From the NCBI GenBank assembly GCA_947587115.1, contig CANPXY010000054.1, positions 1 through 8,070 of the forward strand: DNA of 8,070 nt, in the 5' to 3' direction. Numbering within the stretch: the first letter of the stretch is position 1; the number at the start of each line of letters is the position of its first letter. The translations under genes were made by a program, and so were the position numbers. Source of the DNA: an uncultured Bacilli bacterium. GTDB lineage: Bacteria; Bacillota_I; Bacilli_A; RF39; UBA660. The notes below the pieces were generated by a model. The model saw only the letters and a program-made list of their open reading frames with translations. It made no database searches and was not told where the DNA came from. Below are positions 1-5,266 of this stretch, in pieces.

Positions 1-45
1 AACTTTCTTTCCTTTTTCCCCCAAAACTCTTTACACTAACTGGTG

Positions 46-68
46 TTTGTTCGAGCTTCTTGAGCAAA
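46..68. promoter_or_regulatory. Imperfect 23-bp dyad upstream of the NifU-domain gene
   Basis: Two 10-base arms, TTTGTTCGAG (46-55) and CTTGAGCAAA (59-68), flank the 3-base spacer CTT. Eight of ten positions are symmetric in DNA, and in a plus-strand RNA the two others are G-U pairs, so the RNA stem is fully paired. It sits just upstream of the -35-like element at 74-79. It could be an operator, or a terminator of a rightward gene outside the window, since a T-rich stretch (70-76) follows. I do not recognise the motif. Bases 1-45 hold no gene I can support; a weaker dyad, ACACTA/TGGTGT, lies at 33-46. Confidence 0.35.
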
Positions 69-73
69 ATTTC

Positions 74-102
74 TTTACGTATTGCTTATTTTTATGTATA
101 AT
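74..102 (+). promoter_or_regulatory. Sigma-A-like promoter of the NifU-domain gene
   Basis: A perfect TATAAT (97-102) lies 17 bases after TTTACG (74-79), which matches 4 of 6 positions of the TTGACA consensus. Transcription would be expected to start near base 109. The leader before the ATG at 119 would then be only about 10 bases and would begin at or next to the ribosome binding site GGTGAT (109-114). This is the best housekeeping-type promoter in the window. Confidence 0.65.
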
Positions 103-118
103 AAGTTCGGTGATAAAA

Positions 119-349
119 ATGCAAGAAACAGAATTAAAAATTATAGCCATCATCGACAAATTGCGTCCTTTTTTAGTAAGTGATGGTGGAAATTTGGAAT
201 ATGTAAAATTTGAAGATGGCATTGTCTATGTTCGTCTTTTAGGTGCTTGTAGCCATTGTCAGATGATGGAATTTACCTTAAAAGAGGGGATTGAGCAAGC
301 GATCATGAATGAAGTTCCAGAGGTTAAAGAAGTAAGAAATATCTACTGA
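119..349 (+). CDS. NifU C-terminal-domain protein (Fe-S cluster scaffold/carrier)
   Basis: The 76-residue protein consists only of the NifU C-terminal domain found in YutI/NfuA-type carriers, which hold a [4Fe-4S] cluster between subunits and pass it to apo-enzymes in the cytoplasm. Visible features are the DGG near the N-terminus (residues 22-24), the LLGAC-SHC segment with the cluster cysteines C44 and C47, and the TLKEGIE helix. The usual Pro-Ser after the second cysteine (CPSS) is replaced by QMM, a departure from the common motif with both ligands kept. The ATG at 119 is preferred because GGTGAT (109-114) is 4 bases upstream and pairs with the 16S 3' end; an in-frame GTG at 110 is an alternative. 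The stop is TGA, the only one among the window's genes. It ends one base from the convergent yutH gene. The nearby yutH and yutD recall the yut region of B. subtilis, which contains YutI. Confidence 0.9.
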   Translation: MQETELKIIAIIDKLRPFLVSDGGNLEYVKFEDGIVYVRLLGACSHCQMMEFTLKEGIEQAIMNEVPEVKEVRNIY

Positions 350-350
350 T

Positions 351-1280
351 TTAAAACTTTTTGATCAGCCAAGGGATGGGTGGAATTTCAAAATAAGCGT
401 GCAACAGCTCATAGGCGTCATATAGAAAGTGTTCATAATCGTCTATTTTCGAGGTGATCTTGAGAATCTCTTCCATCGGCACTTGCCCATTGATAATTTC
501 ATCGTAACAATCAAAATAAAAGGAAGGATACAACAAACGTCCATAGAGCAAGCGACTATCAAAAGCATCCAGTTGCGCTTGTTCAAGCACCTTCGATAAT
601 TCCATTATCGGATCTAGATCGTGATAAAAACAAGATTTTAAATACTCTGCTAAATCTCGTACGCGGTAATCGATCACGACATTTAATGGATTATAAAAAT
701 CAAAAAGTTCTGAAGTAGGAGAAACTCGTTTGTGTGACACCACATAAAATAATGGTGTCTTTTTCTTTTCTTCTTGTAAAGTATTTTCGATATAACTAAT
801 GGCGTTTTCTCCAAGCCCTATAAAATAGAAAATTGTCTCTTGGAGCAGCGGGTATTTATTTTGAAAGTGCATAATTTGGTATTCAAAGTAGTCGATTTTT
901 TGCTTCCAAAGTGAAGTCCAATCATAGCGCGTTAGCACTTGTAATGATTTCAGTTGATTGCTAAAAATAGGATGAATATGTAAGAGATCTTTCCAAGTGA
1001 TTTTTTTATTTTGGCCAACCGTTATCTGTAATAAAACATAAGGCGTCGTTCCGACAAAGGTGATCATCTGTTGTTCTTTATTTAAAATAATTCTGTGATA
1101 ATAGGAATTGGATTTCGCTAATTCTAAATTTAACAGATAAAGCGCGTTCGCTTCTTCTAAGGGCCTTGTATAAGGCATGAAAAGATAAGAATATTGGTCC
1201 ACGATAAAAAAATAGTTTTTTTTAGACTGATGCAGTTCATTAATATTTAAATGATAATAGTAATATAATACGTTTTTCAT
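351..1280 (-). CDS. yutH: YutH-like spore coat-associated protein (kinase-fold, CotS/YutH family)
   Basis: This 309-residue protein resembles YutH, a spore-coat-associated member of the CotS-related group with an aminoglycoside-phosphotransferase-like fold. The supporting segments, matched from memory, are FIGLGENAISY (residues 153-163), the SHKR stretch (182-185), DYRVRDLAEYLK (204-215) and RLLYPSFYFDCYDEI (248-262). I cannot find a clear HxDxxxxN catalytic loop or DFD/DFG metal-binding motif, so it is probably not an active kinase, as is usual for coat members. No signal peptide or membrane segment is seen, which fits assembly from the mother-cell cytoplasm onto the spore. The start is uncertain: ATG at 1280 has AAGGTGG (1289-1283) only 2 bases upstream, whereas the in-frame GTG at 1286 has no ribosome binding site at all. 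It is transcribed separately from the unit to its right, which ends at the terminator 1419-1444. No terminator of its own is seen, so its transcript would run antisense into the NifU gene. Confidence 0.82.
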   Translation of the reverse strand: MKNVLYYYYHLNINELHQSKKNYFFIVDQYSYLFMPYTRPLEEANALYLLNLELAKSNSYYHRIILNKEQQMITFVGTTPYVLLQITVGQNKKITWKDLLHIHPIFSNQLKSLQVLTRYDWTSLWKQKIDYFEYQIMHFQNKYPLLQETIFYFIGLGENAISYIENTLQEEKKKTPLFYVVSHKRVSPTSELFDFYNPLNVVIDYRVRDLAEYLKSCFYHDLDPIMELSKVLEQAQLDAFDSRLLYGRLLYPSFYFDCYDEIINGQVPMEEILKITSKIDDYEHFLYDAYELLHAYFEIPPIPWLIKKF

Positions 1281-1281
1281 A

Positions 1282-1310
1282 TCCACCTTAATTTATTTTA
1301 TGAAGATGGA
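1282..1310 (-). promoter_or_regulatory. yutH leader: hairpin over the ribosome binding site, with a spore-type -10-like box in its loop
   Basis: In the minus-strand RNA, UCCAUCUU (1310-1303) can pair with AAGGUGGA (1289-1282). This gives 8 pairs including one G-U, with a 13-base loop, and covers the yutH ribosome binding site. The loop contains CATAAAATA (1302-1294), which fits the CATAnnnTA form of the mother-cell SigK -10 box and is close to that of SigE. No convincing -35 was found at the expected distance. A start from this box would fall near 1288, leaving a leader of under 10 bases and removing the upstream arm of the hairpin. Both readings are inference. Confidence 0.3.
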
Positions 1311-1418
1311 ATAGAATTCATGATATAGAAAAAGAGAATGAATAGGATAAACCAAAATCAAATCATAATTTCTTTTGATCTTCTGTCATTTTGTTCTCCC
1401 TTACTTTATATTTTGTAT

Positions 1419-1444
1419 AAAAAAAACAACCCTAAGGTTGTTTT
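1419..1444 (-). terminator. Intrinsic terminator after the coiled-coil protein gene
   Basis: On the minus strand a perfect 9-bp stem, AAAACAACC (1444-1436) with GGTTGTTTT (1431-1423), has a 4-base loop and runs into eight consecutive T residues (1426-1419). It begins 7 bases after the TAA stop at 1451-1453. It should end the sigG-to-coiled-coil transcription unit and separate it from yutH. Confidence 0.9.
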
Positions 1445-1450
1445 GATCGT

Positions 1451-2860
1451 TTATCTTCTTGGCCCTTGTGGAGCACTATAGTCATTGGAAGGTGCTGCTT
1501 GGCTTTGACGCTCTCCTAACACTGCCGTTAAATCTGAAATTTCCTTTTGACGTTTCGCAACTTCCTCTGCGATTACAGAAGTCTCAGCCTGAATGCCACT
1601 TGCTAAATTTCGATTTTCAGCAAGATCTTCACTTGCTTGATCTATTCTAAGACGTGCATTACGAATTCTTTCTTCAGCATTTGCTTTGAATTGAACTAAC
1701 AATTGGCGATATCTTGCATCTGCTTCAGCAGATTGTTTTTCTTTTTCAGCTTTTTCTCTTGAAGCTATCAATGCTGCTTCCTTAGCAAGACGTGCTTCAT
1801 CTTCTATGGCTGCAGCTTTTCGTTCTTCTTCTTCTGCTTGACGAAGAAGCGCCGTTAATTCTTCACTAGAACCTAGTTCAGCCATTCCACTGCTACTACG
1901 AACAAGTTCAGATGCCTGATCTAGTTTTGCTTCATATTCCCTTTTCTTGGCTTCATCTAGAGGATTACTTGGTGGAGTAAATACTGGCTCATTCGGTGGT
2001 AAGAGCGCAGGAGCTGGAGCAACTGGTTCTAGAGCAGGTGGCGCGGTAAGGATTGGATCTTGAATAATCTCATCATGTTTATAGTTATAGAATCCATTTT
2101 GGTGTTGTTGATGTTGCATTCTAGCATCATAAGCAGCTTGATAAGGATCAGGCGCAATAGGCGGCTCTTCTTTTGGTGTTTCTAATGCTTGATCTAACTG
2201 GCTTCCCAAAGAAAGAGGCTCTGTTGGCGCTGATTCTGGTGCTGAACTACCTAAAGTTTGATCTAATTGATCTCCTAAAGAAAGAGGCTCTTCTGGCTCT
2301 GGTGTAGGACTACCTAACGCTTGGGTTAATTGATCTTCGAAAGAAAGTGATTCTGGCTCTGGTTCAGATTCTTTTAGTGGCTCTGGAGCCGTAGTAGAAT
2401 CTGATGGCTGTGCAACTGTAGGTGCAAAAGGATTAATATCAAATTTGTATAATCCATCCGCAGTCTTTTCCATTGATTCTAACATTGATTTCTTTAAGCG
2501 TAGTGCCCTACTTGGTGCTTTAAGCGCCATCTTACGTGCTGCTTCCAAAACCGTAACTTTACGTTGTAATCTTTCTAGTTTTATTGCAATATTAGAAACT
2601 TCTTTCGCTGTATGTGGTTCTTCGACAATACTCTTCTCATAATCGACCATCGTATTGGCAGCTGCATCAATTTTTCTCGTCAAATGACGAACATACATCT
2701 TATGAAAGAATCTTGATACGCGCGCATATGATAATGGAGAAAGTTTAAGTTTCTTTGGCTTCTCCTCTGCTTTTTGTTTTGGTTTTGAAGGAACTTCACG
2801 AAGTTCTGCTTGATGTTTATTTAACAATTCCTCCAATATTGCAAATTCTTGATCTGTCAT
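1451..2860 (-). CDS. Unrecognised 469-residue Pro/Glu-rich coiled-coil protein
   Basis: I do not recognise this protein. It has four visible parts: (1) a charged, Lys-rich start followed by a basic helical region (about residues 25-135, with many Arg/Lys and heptad-like leucines); (2) a Pro/Glu/Ser-rich linker (about 146-305) holding three copies of a [PS]LSxxxQLxQxL unit at 171-234; (3) a short His/Gln-rich patch (249-261) and an APAPALLPP stretch; (4) a long Ala/Glu/Lys/Arg-rich predicted coiled coil (about 303-450), then a Gln/Pro tail. There is no signal peptide, membrane segment or cysteine, so it is probably cytoplasmic; a scaffold or cytoskeleton-like role is a guess from architecture alone. 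The ribosome binding site AGGAGG (2873-2868) lies 7 bases before ATG and overlaps the TAG stop of the DUF1292 gene, indicating co-transcription and probably coupled translation. The linker-coding DNA is visibly richer in G and C than the neighbours, reflecting Pro/Ala/Glu codons. Confidence 0.85.
   Translation of the reverse strand: MTDQEFAILEELLNKHQAELREVPSKPKQKAEEKPKKLKLSPLSYARVSRFFHKMYVRHLTRKIDAAANTMVDYEKSIVEEPHTAKEVSNIAIKLERLQRKVTVLEAARKMALKAPSRALRLKKSMLESMEKTADGLYKFDINPFAPTVAQPSDSTTAPEPLKESEPEPESLSFEDQLTQALGSPTPEPEEPLSLGDQLDQTLGSSAPESAPTEPLSLGSQLDQALETPKEEPPIAPDPYQAAYDARMQHQQHQNGFYNYKHDEIIQDPILTAPPALEPVAPAPALLPPNEPVFTPPSNPLDEAKKREYEAKLDQASELVRSSSGMAELGSSEELTALLRQAEEEERKAAAIEDEARLAKEAALIASREKAEKEKQSAEADARYRQLLVQFKANAEERIRNARLRIDQASEDLAENRNLASGIQAETSVIAEEVAKRQKEISDLTAVLGERQSQAAPSNDYSAPQGPRR
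2159..2350 (-). repeat. Three degenerate in-gene repeats of 20-23 codons
   Basis: Inside the coiled-coil protein gene, residues 171-191, 192-214 and 215-234 repeat the pattern [PS]LSxxxQLxQxLxxxxPE, for example SLSFEDQLTQAL, PLSLGDQLDQTL and PLSLGSQLDQAL. Related DNA words (AAAGAAAGAGGCTC, TGATCTAATTGATC on the plus strand) show recent duplication. Each unit could be a short amphipathic helix joined by acidic Pro-rich spacers, as in multivalent binding linkers. That role is inferred. Confidence 0.75.
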
Positions 2861-2871
2861 ATTGCATCCTC

Positions 2872-3141
2872 CTATTCTGTCTCTGTTTTGGAAAGTTCAC
2901 GCAATAAATCTTTAATACGATTCCATTCTGTCTCATCTTCAATGGCACCTAAGTGTTGTTCATCTCCGTTACGGATGACCGATGCGACATAGATCGTTAC
3001 ATTTCCGTTCTCATCTTTTTCATTTTTTGTATAAATCACATATTCTTTCTGTGTATCCTTAAATTCGAAAGATAAAATAACTTCTACTTCATCAATTGAT
3101 CCATCTTCTGATACGATTGACATGATTTTTTTCTCGTCCAT
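2872..3141 (-). CDS. DUF1292 family protein (YrzB-like)
   Basis: This is an 89-residue acidic, soluble protein. Its layout matches the DUF1292 family: a short N-terminal strand (IMSIVSEDG), then FEFKDTQKEYVIYT, then NVTIYVASVI, ending in an ExEWNRIKDLL helix. The family is widespread in low-GC Gram-positives and its function is unknown; a YrzB-type member usually sits near ruvX, which is not seen here. ATG at 3141 is chosen because AGAGGAGG (3157-3150) lies 8 bases upstream. The open frame extends to 3207, but the extra 22 residues have no ribosome binding site and would overlap a likely promoter (3177-3204). The gene leads directly into the coiled-coil protein gene, and its stop codon forms part of that gene's ribosome binding site. 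Confidence 0.88.
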   Translation of the reverse strand: MDEKKIMSIVSEDGSIDEVEVILSFEFKDTQKEYVIYTKNEKDENGNVTIYVASVIRNGDEQHLGAIEDETEWNRIKDLLRELSKTETE

Positions 3142-3176
3142 TAGTATTTCCTCCTCTTTATTTTCCTTATATAACC

Positions 3177-3204
3177 ATTTTACCATAAATTCTATGAAAT
3201 TCAA
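3177..3204 (-). promoter_or_regulatory. Extended -10 sigma-A-type promoter for the DUF1292/coiled-coil pair
   Basis: On the minus strand TTGAAT (3204-3199), 4 of 6 to consensus, is followed after 16 bases by TAAAAT (3182-3177), 5 of 6. The -10 is preceded by TGG (3185-3183), making an extended TGn -10. Transcription would begin near 3170, leaving a normal leader of about 29 bases before ATG at 3141. It lies in the largest gap (67 bases) of the minus-strand cluster, so these last two genes may be expressed in vegetative cells independently of the sporulation genes. Confidence 0.55.
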
Positions 3205-3208
3205 CAAT

Positions 3209-3487
3209 TTATTTCATTTTTTTTAATAAAAAGTATTTTGCCCCATAAGCACAGTAATTTTGAATGTACTCATCAAGCCCGGATATAGCGTTAATTTTCG
3301 TGGCTTGGGGATGATGATCATCATAAAATCCTTTCAAGCGCAATTTCTCATAAGCATAGTCTCCTAAGATATAATCGAACGGAACAAAATAGTCGGTACA
3401 CTTCTCTTGCACTTCTGCTTCATCAAAAACTTGATGTTCATCTTTTATTACTTCATATTGGATATTGTTGAATATTACTTTCTTCAT
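3209..3487 (-). CDS. yutD: YutD family protein (DUF1027)
   Basis: This 92-residue cytoplasmic protein matches YutD. The diagnostic segments are FDYILGDYAYEKLRLKGFY (residues 37-55) and LDEYIQNYCAYGAKYFLL (71-88), corresponding to the FDYIVGDWGYGQLRLKGF and YCNFGCAYFVL-like blocks I recall from Bacillus members. The cellular role of the family is not established. The ribosome binding site AAGGAG lies 8 bases before ATG and runs into the stop codon of the upstream hydrolase gene; only 2 bases separate the coding regions, so translation is probably coupled. Length is typical. yutD close to yunB, with yutH also in the window, repeats the B. subtilis yut/yun neighbourhood. Confidence 0.88.
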   Translation of the reverse strand: MKKVIFNNIQYEVIKDEHQVFDEAEVQEKCTDYFVPFDYILGDYAYEKLRLKGFYDDHHPQATKINAISGLDEYIQNYCAYGAKYFLLKKMK

Positions 3488-3489
3488 TT

Positions 3490-5208
3490 TTAGTACTCCT
3501 TCTTATAAGCATTCGCTTGACTTCGATATTTTTCTAAATTACTTCCTGAATTCCATGTCATGTAACCTCCATTTAATCCGGCATCGTAAAGTCCTTGAAT
3601 CTGTGCTTCTACTTCTTTGCTTCCATAAGTAACATAAGGCTCATGAATGGTATCATAAGTTTGTACCCACGTTCTTACAATGGCCGGAGTTGGAATCTCT
3701 GATTGTCGTTTTTGAACGTAGTTTTCACCCCAATAATTCAAAATTTCATAGGGAACGGTCCAAACGGGTTGTTTAAACCCATATTCGTATTTACTGAAGT
3801 GATCAGGATACGGCATCGCACTGATGACATCGACAACATTACTGATGGCAGGAAAATACTGACCATACGCTGTGACATAAGAATGGGCGCTCTCTCCAAA
3901 GACATCGGCAGAAACATAGACGCCAAGTTTATGTAATTCATCGGTTGCATATTGAAGAAAACGTTGAATCGCCTGTGCTTTTTCTTCTTGATAGACATTG
4001 CGAAAATCGATGGCGCCCGCCGTCTCTAATGACTTCGTTCGATCGGGAAAGCGAACATAATCAAATTGAATTTCTTGAAAGCCCATCTCTTTGACCGACT
4101 CTTTGGCTAGTTCGACATTGAATTGCCAGACAGTTCTTTGATAAGGACTTGGCCAATAGGTGTTGTAATGCAAAAACAAATCTCCTGTTTTGGAATCCAT
4201 GAGCGAATGCTCCTGATGATCCATGGCATAATACTTATCTTTAAATACGGTAATACGCCCAATGACATAGAATCCAGCATCTTTGATCTTCTTAATAGCT
4301 TGTTGATAGGCCTCTTTCGTATTAAAAGCTTTTTCATAATTCGTCATCGAATATTTTTTCATGGCTTCTGCGGGATAGGCCGATGTTTCGTTATCTTTGA
4401 TATCGACGACGAAACTGTTGATTTTGGTCTCCTTGGCAAAAGCAATGTAATCATCGACACTGTTGATCACTTTAGGACTGCAGTTGAGATAAAGTGCGTA
4501 GACTTCTTTGGGCATGGGATTGTTTTCAAAAATTGGCTTTTCTACTGGATAATAATCGAGTGATCCACCACTTCCTCCCCCATAATTGTCGCCTCTTGCA
4601 GCATGGACATCGTAATACTTTTCTGGTTCATAATTGGCAAGAGAGGACGCTTCATCCAAAACAACATACTTGCTGTAGATATAGCCTTCTTCCTCTTTAC
4701 TTTTAACTTTATACATGTTCACGGTTCCATCTTCATTCAACATATCAAAGCCAAGAACCTCTAAGAGTTCTCCTTTGCGTACTAAACCTAGAAGTGTTCC
4801 ATCATCAGGTGCACTATATAAATTTTGCGGTGTACGTACATAGACATCGGTCTCTTTGACTACTTTATTATAATCCTTCGTAAGAGATGCTTTATCGACA
4901 TAACCGACTTTGGATCCATAAGCAATTTTATAAAGTGACTTCCCATCATCGGTTTTAATGACATCTTTTAAACTGTATTTTACTTCCTTACCACGAGAGA
5001 GACGTTCTACTTCTTTACCTTCTATATCATAAATTTCCACTGTCACCGTCGTTCCTGCGATATAGCCTTTATCCATACCAAAATCAAATAAATTCCCTTT
5101 TTGGAAAAATTTGATGATGAAAAATAAGCCAACGAACACCACCAAAAGAAGGAAAATATTTTTCCACTTGATCTTTCTTTTCGATTTTTTCTTTGGATCT
5201 TTCGGCAT
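3490..5208 (-). CDS. Membrane-anchored SH3 / putative glycoside hydrolase (DUF4015-type TIM barrel)
   Basis: This is a 572-residue protein. Residues 1-18 are strongly basic and 19-35 form one hydrophobic segment (LLLVVFVGLFFII), giving an N-in anchor with the rest outside the membrane. Two SH3-like modules follow (about 50-111 and 119-185, the latter with VYVRTPQNLYSAPDDGTLLG and EEEGYIYSKYVVL). After a GGGSGG linker near 209-215, residues 235-565 match the DUF4015 putative glycoside-hydrolase domain: KEVYALYLN, FVVDIKDN (266-273), GRITVFKD, FQEIQFDYVRFPD (377-389), VSADVFGE (432-439), SAMPYPDHF, RTWVQ and GGYMTWNS. The acidic residues in VDIKD, FDYVRFPD and SADVFGE are candidate active-site positions; the substrate is not known to me. 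ATG at 5208 is chosen because AAGGAG (5223-5218) lies 9 bases upstream; the frame stays open to 5241 without a ribosome binding site. It lies between yunB and yutD, the place of the peptidoglycan hydrolase gene lytH in B. subtilis, so a wall or spore-cortex glycan role is inferred. Confidence 0.85.
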   Translation of the reverse strand: MPKDPKKKSKRKIKWKNIFLLLVVFVGLFFIIKFFQKGNLFDFGMDKGYIAGTTVTVEIYDIEGKEVERLSRGKEVKYSLKDVIKTDDGKSLYKIAYGSKVGYVDKASLTKDYNKVVKETDVYVRTPQNLYSAPDDGTLLGLVRKGELLEVLGFDMLNEDGTVNMYKVKSKEEEGYIYSKYVVLDEASSLANYEPEKYYDVHAARGDNYGGGSGGSLDYYPVEKPIFENNPMPKEVYALYLNCSPKVINSVDDYIAFAKETKINSFVVDIKDNETSAYPAEAMKKYSMTNYEKAFNTKEAYQQAIKKIKDAGFYVIGRITVFKDKYYAMDHQEHSLMDSKTGDLFLHYNTYWPSPYQRTVWQFNVELAKESVKEMGFQEIQFDYVRFPDRTKSLETAGAIDFRNVYQEEKAQAIQRFLQYATDELHKLGVYVSADVFGESAHSYVTAYGQYFPAISNVVDVISAMPYPDHFSKYEYGFKQPVWTVPYEILNYWGENYVQKRQSEIPTPAIVRTWVQTYDTIHEPYVTYGSKEVEAQIQGLYDAGLNGGYMTWNSGSNLEKYRSQANAYKKEY

Positions 5209-5215
5209 CGTAATA

Positions 5216-5250
5216 CGCTCCTTATGATAGTAGTATACCACAAAAAAGCG
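5216..5250 (-). promoter_or_regulatory. Possible ribosome-binding-site hairpin in the hydrolase leader
   Basis: In a read-through RNA, CGCUUUUU (5250-5243) can pair with AAGGAGCG (5223-5216), which includes the ribosome binding site. The stem has 8 pairs, two of them G-U, and a 19-base loop. The upstream arm precedes the local -10 box, so RNA started at the local promoter would lack it. Pyrimidine runs are common upstream of genes, so chance is possible. Confidence 0.25.
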
Positions 5251-5258
5251 ATTTACAA
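5232..5258 (-). promoter_or_regulatory. Extended -10 promoter for the hydrolase-yutD pair
   Basis: On the minus strand TATACT (5237-5232), 5 of 6 to consensus, is preceded by TGG (5240-5238), giving an extended -10. A partial -35, TTGTAA (5258-5253), lies 15 bases away, which is short. The expected start is near 5225, about 16 bases before ATG at 5208. It sits in the 58-base gap after yunB. Confidence 0.5.
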
Positions 5259-5266
5259 TGAAAAAA

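Noticed and set aside
33..46. ACACTAACTGGTGT as an NrdR- or CopY-type operator
   Set aside because: The length and symmetry do not fit an NrdR box or the TACAnnTGTA CopY core, and no ribonucleotide reductase or copper gene is present.
31..222. Minus-strand open frame of 63 codons over the start of the NifU gene
   Set aside because: It overlaps the NifU domain and its promoter on the other strand, with a low-complexity product and no ribosome binding site.
1290..1389. Use of TGA as a tryptophan codon (Mycoplasma-like code)
   Set aside because: All long genes are free of internal TGA and encode tryptophan as TGG, and the NifU gene ends normally at TGA. The standard code fits.
1267..1420. Riboswitch or T-box in the yutH upstream region
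   Set aside because: No T-box sequence, conserved riboswitch core or terminator/antiterminator pair is seen before yutH. The only strong hairpin belongs to the upstream gene's terminator.
1459..2642. Two plus-strand open frames of 63 and 65 codons (1459-1650 and 2445-2642)
   Set aside because: Both lie opposite the coiled-coil protein gene, whose Ala/Glu/Leu-rich coding favours open antisense frames. Neither has a good start signal.
4123..4563. Plus-strand open frame of 146 codons
   Set aside because: It is antisense to the hydrolase-like gene in its conserved domain. It has no convincing ribosome binding site and its translation has no recognisable domain, so it is a shadow frame.
5209..5266. 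Terminator between yunB and the hydrolase gene
   Set aside because: T-runs are present on the minus strand, but no stable stem precedes them, so read-through is expected.
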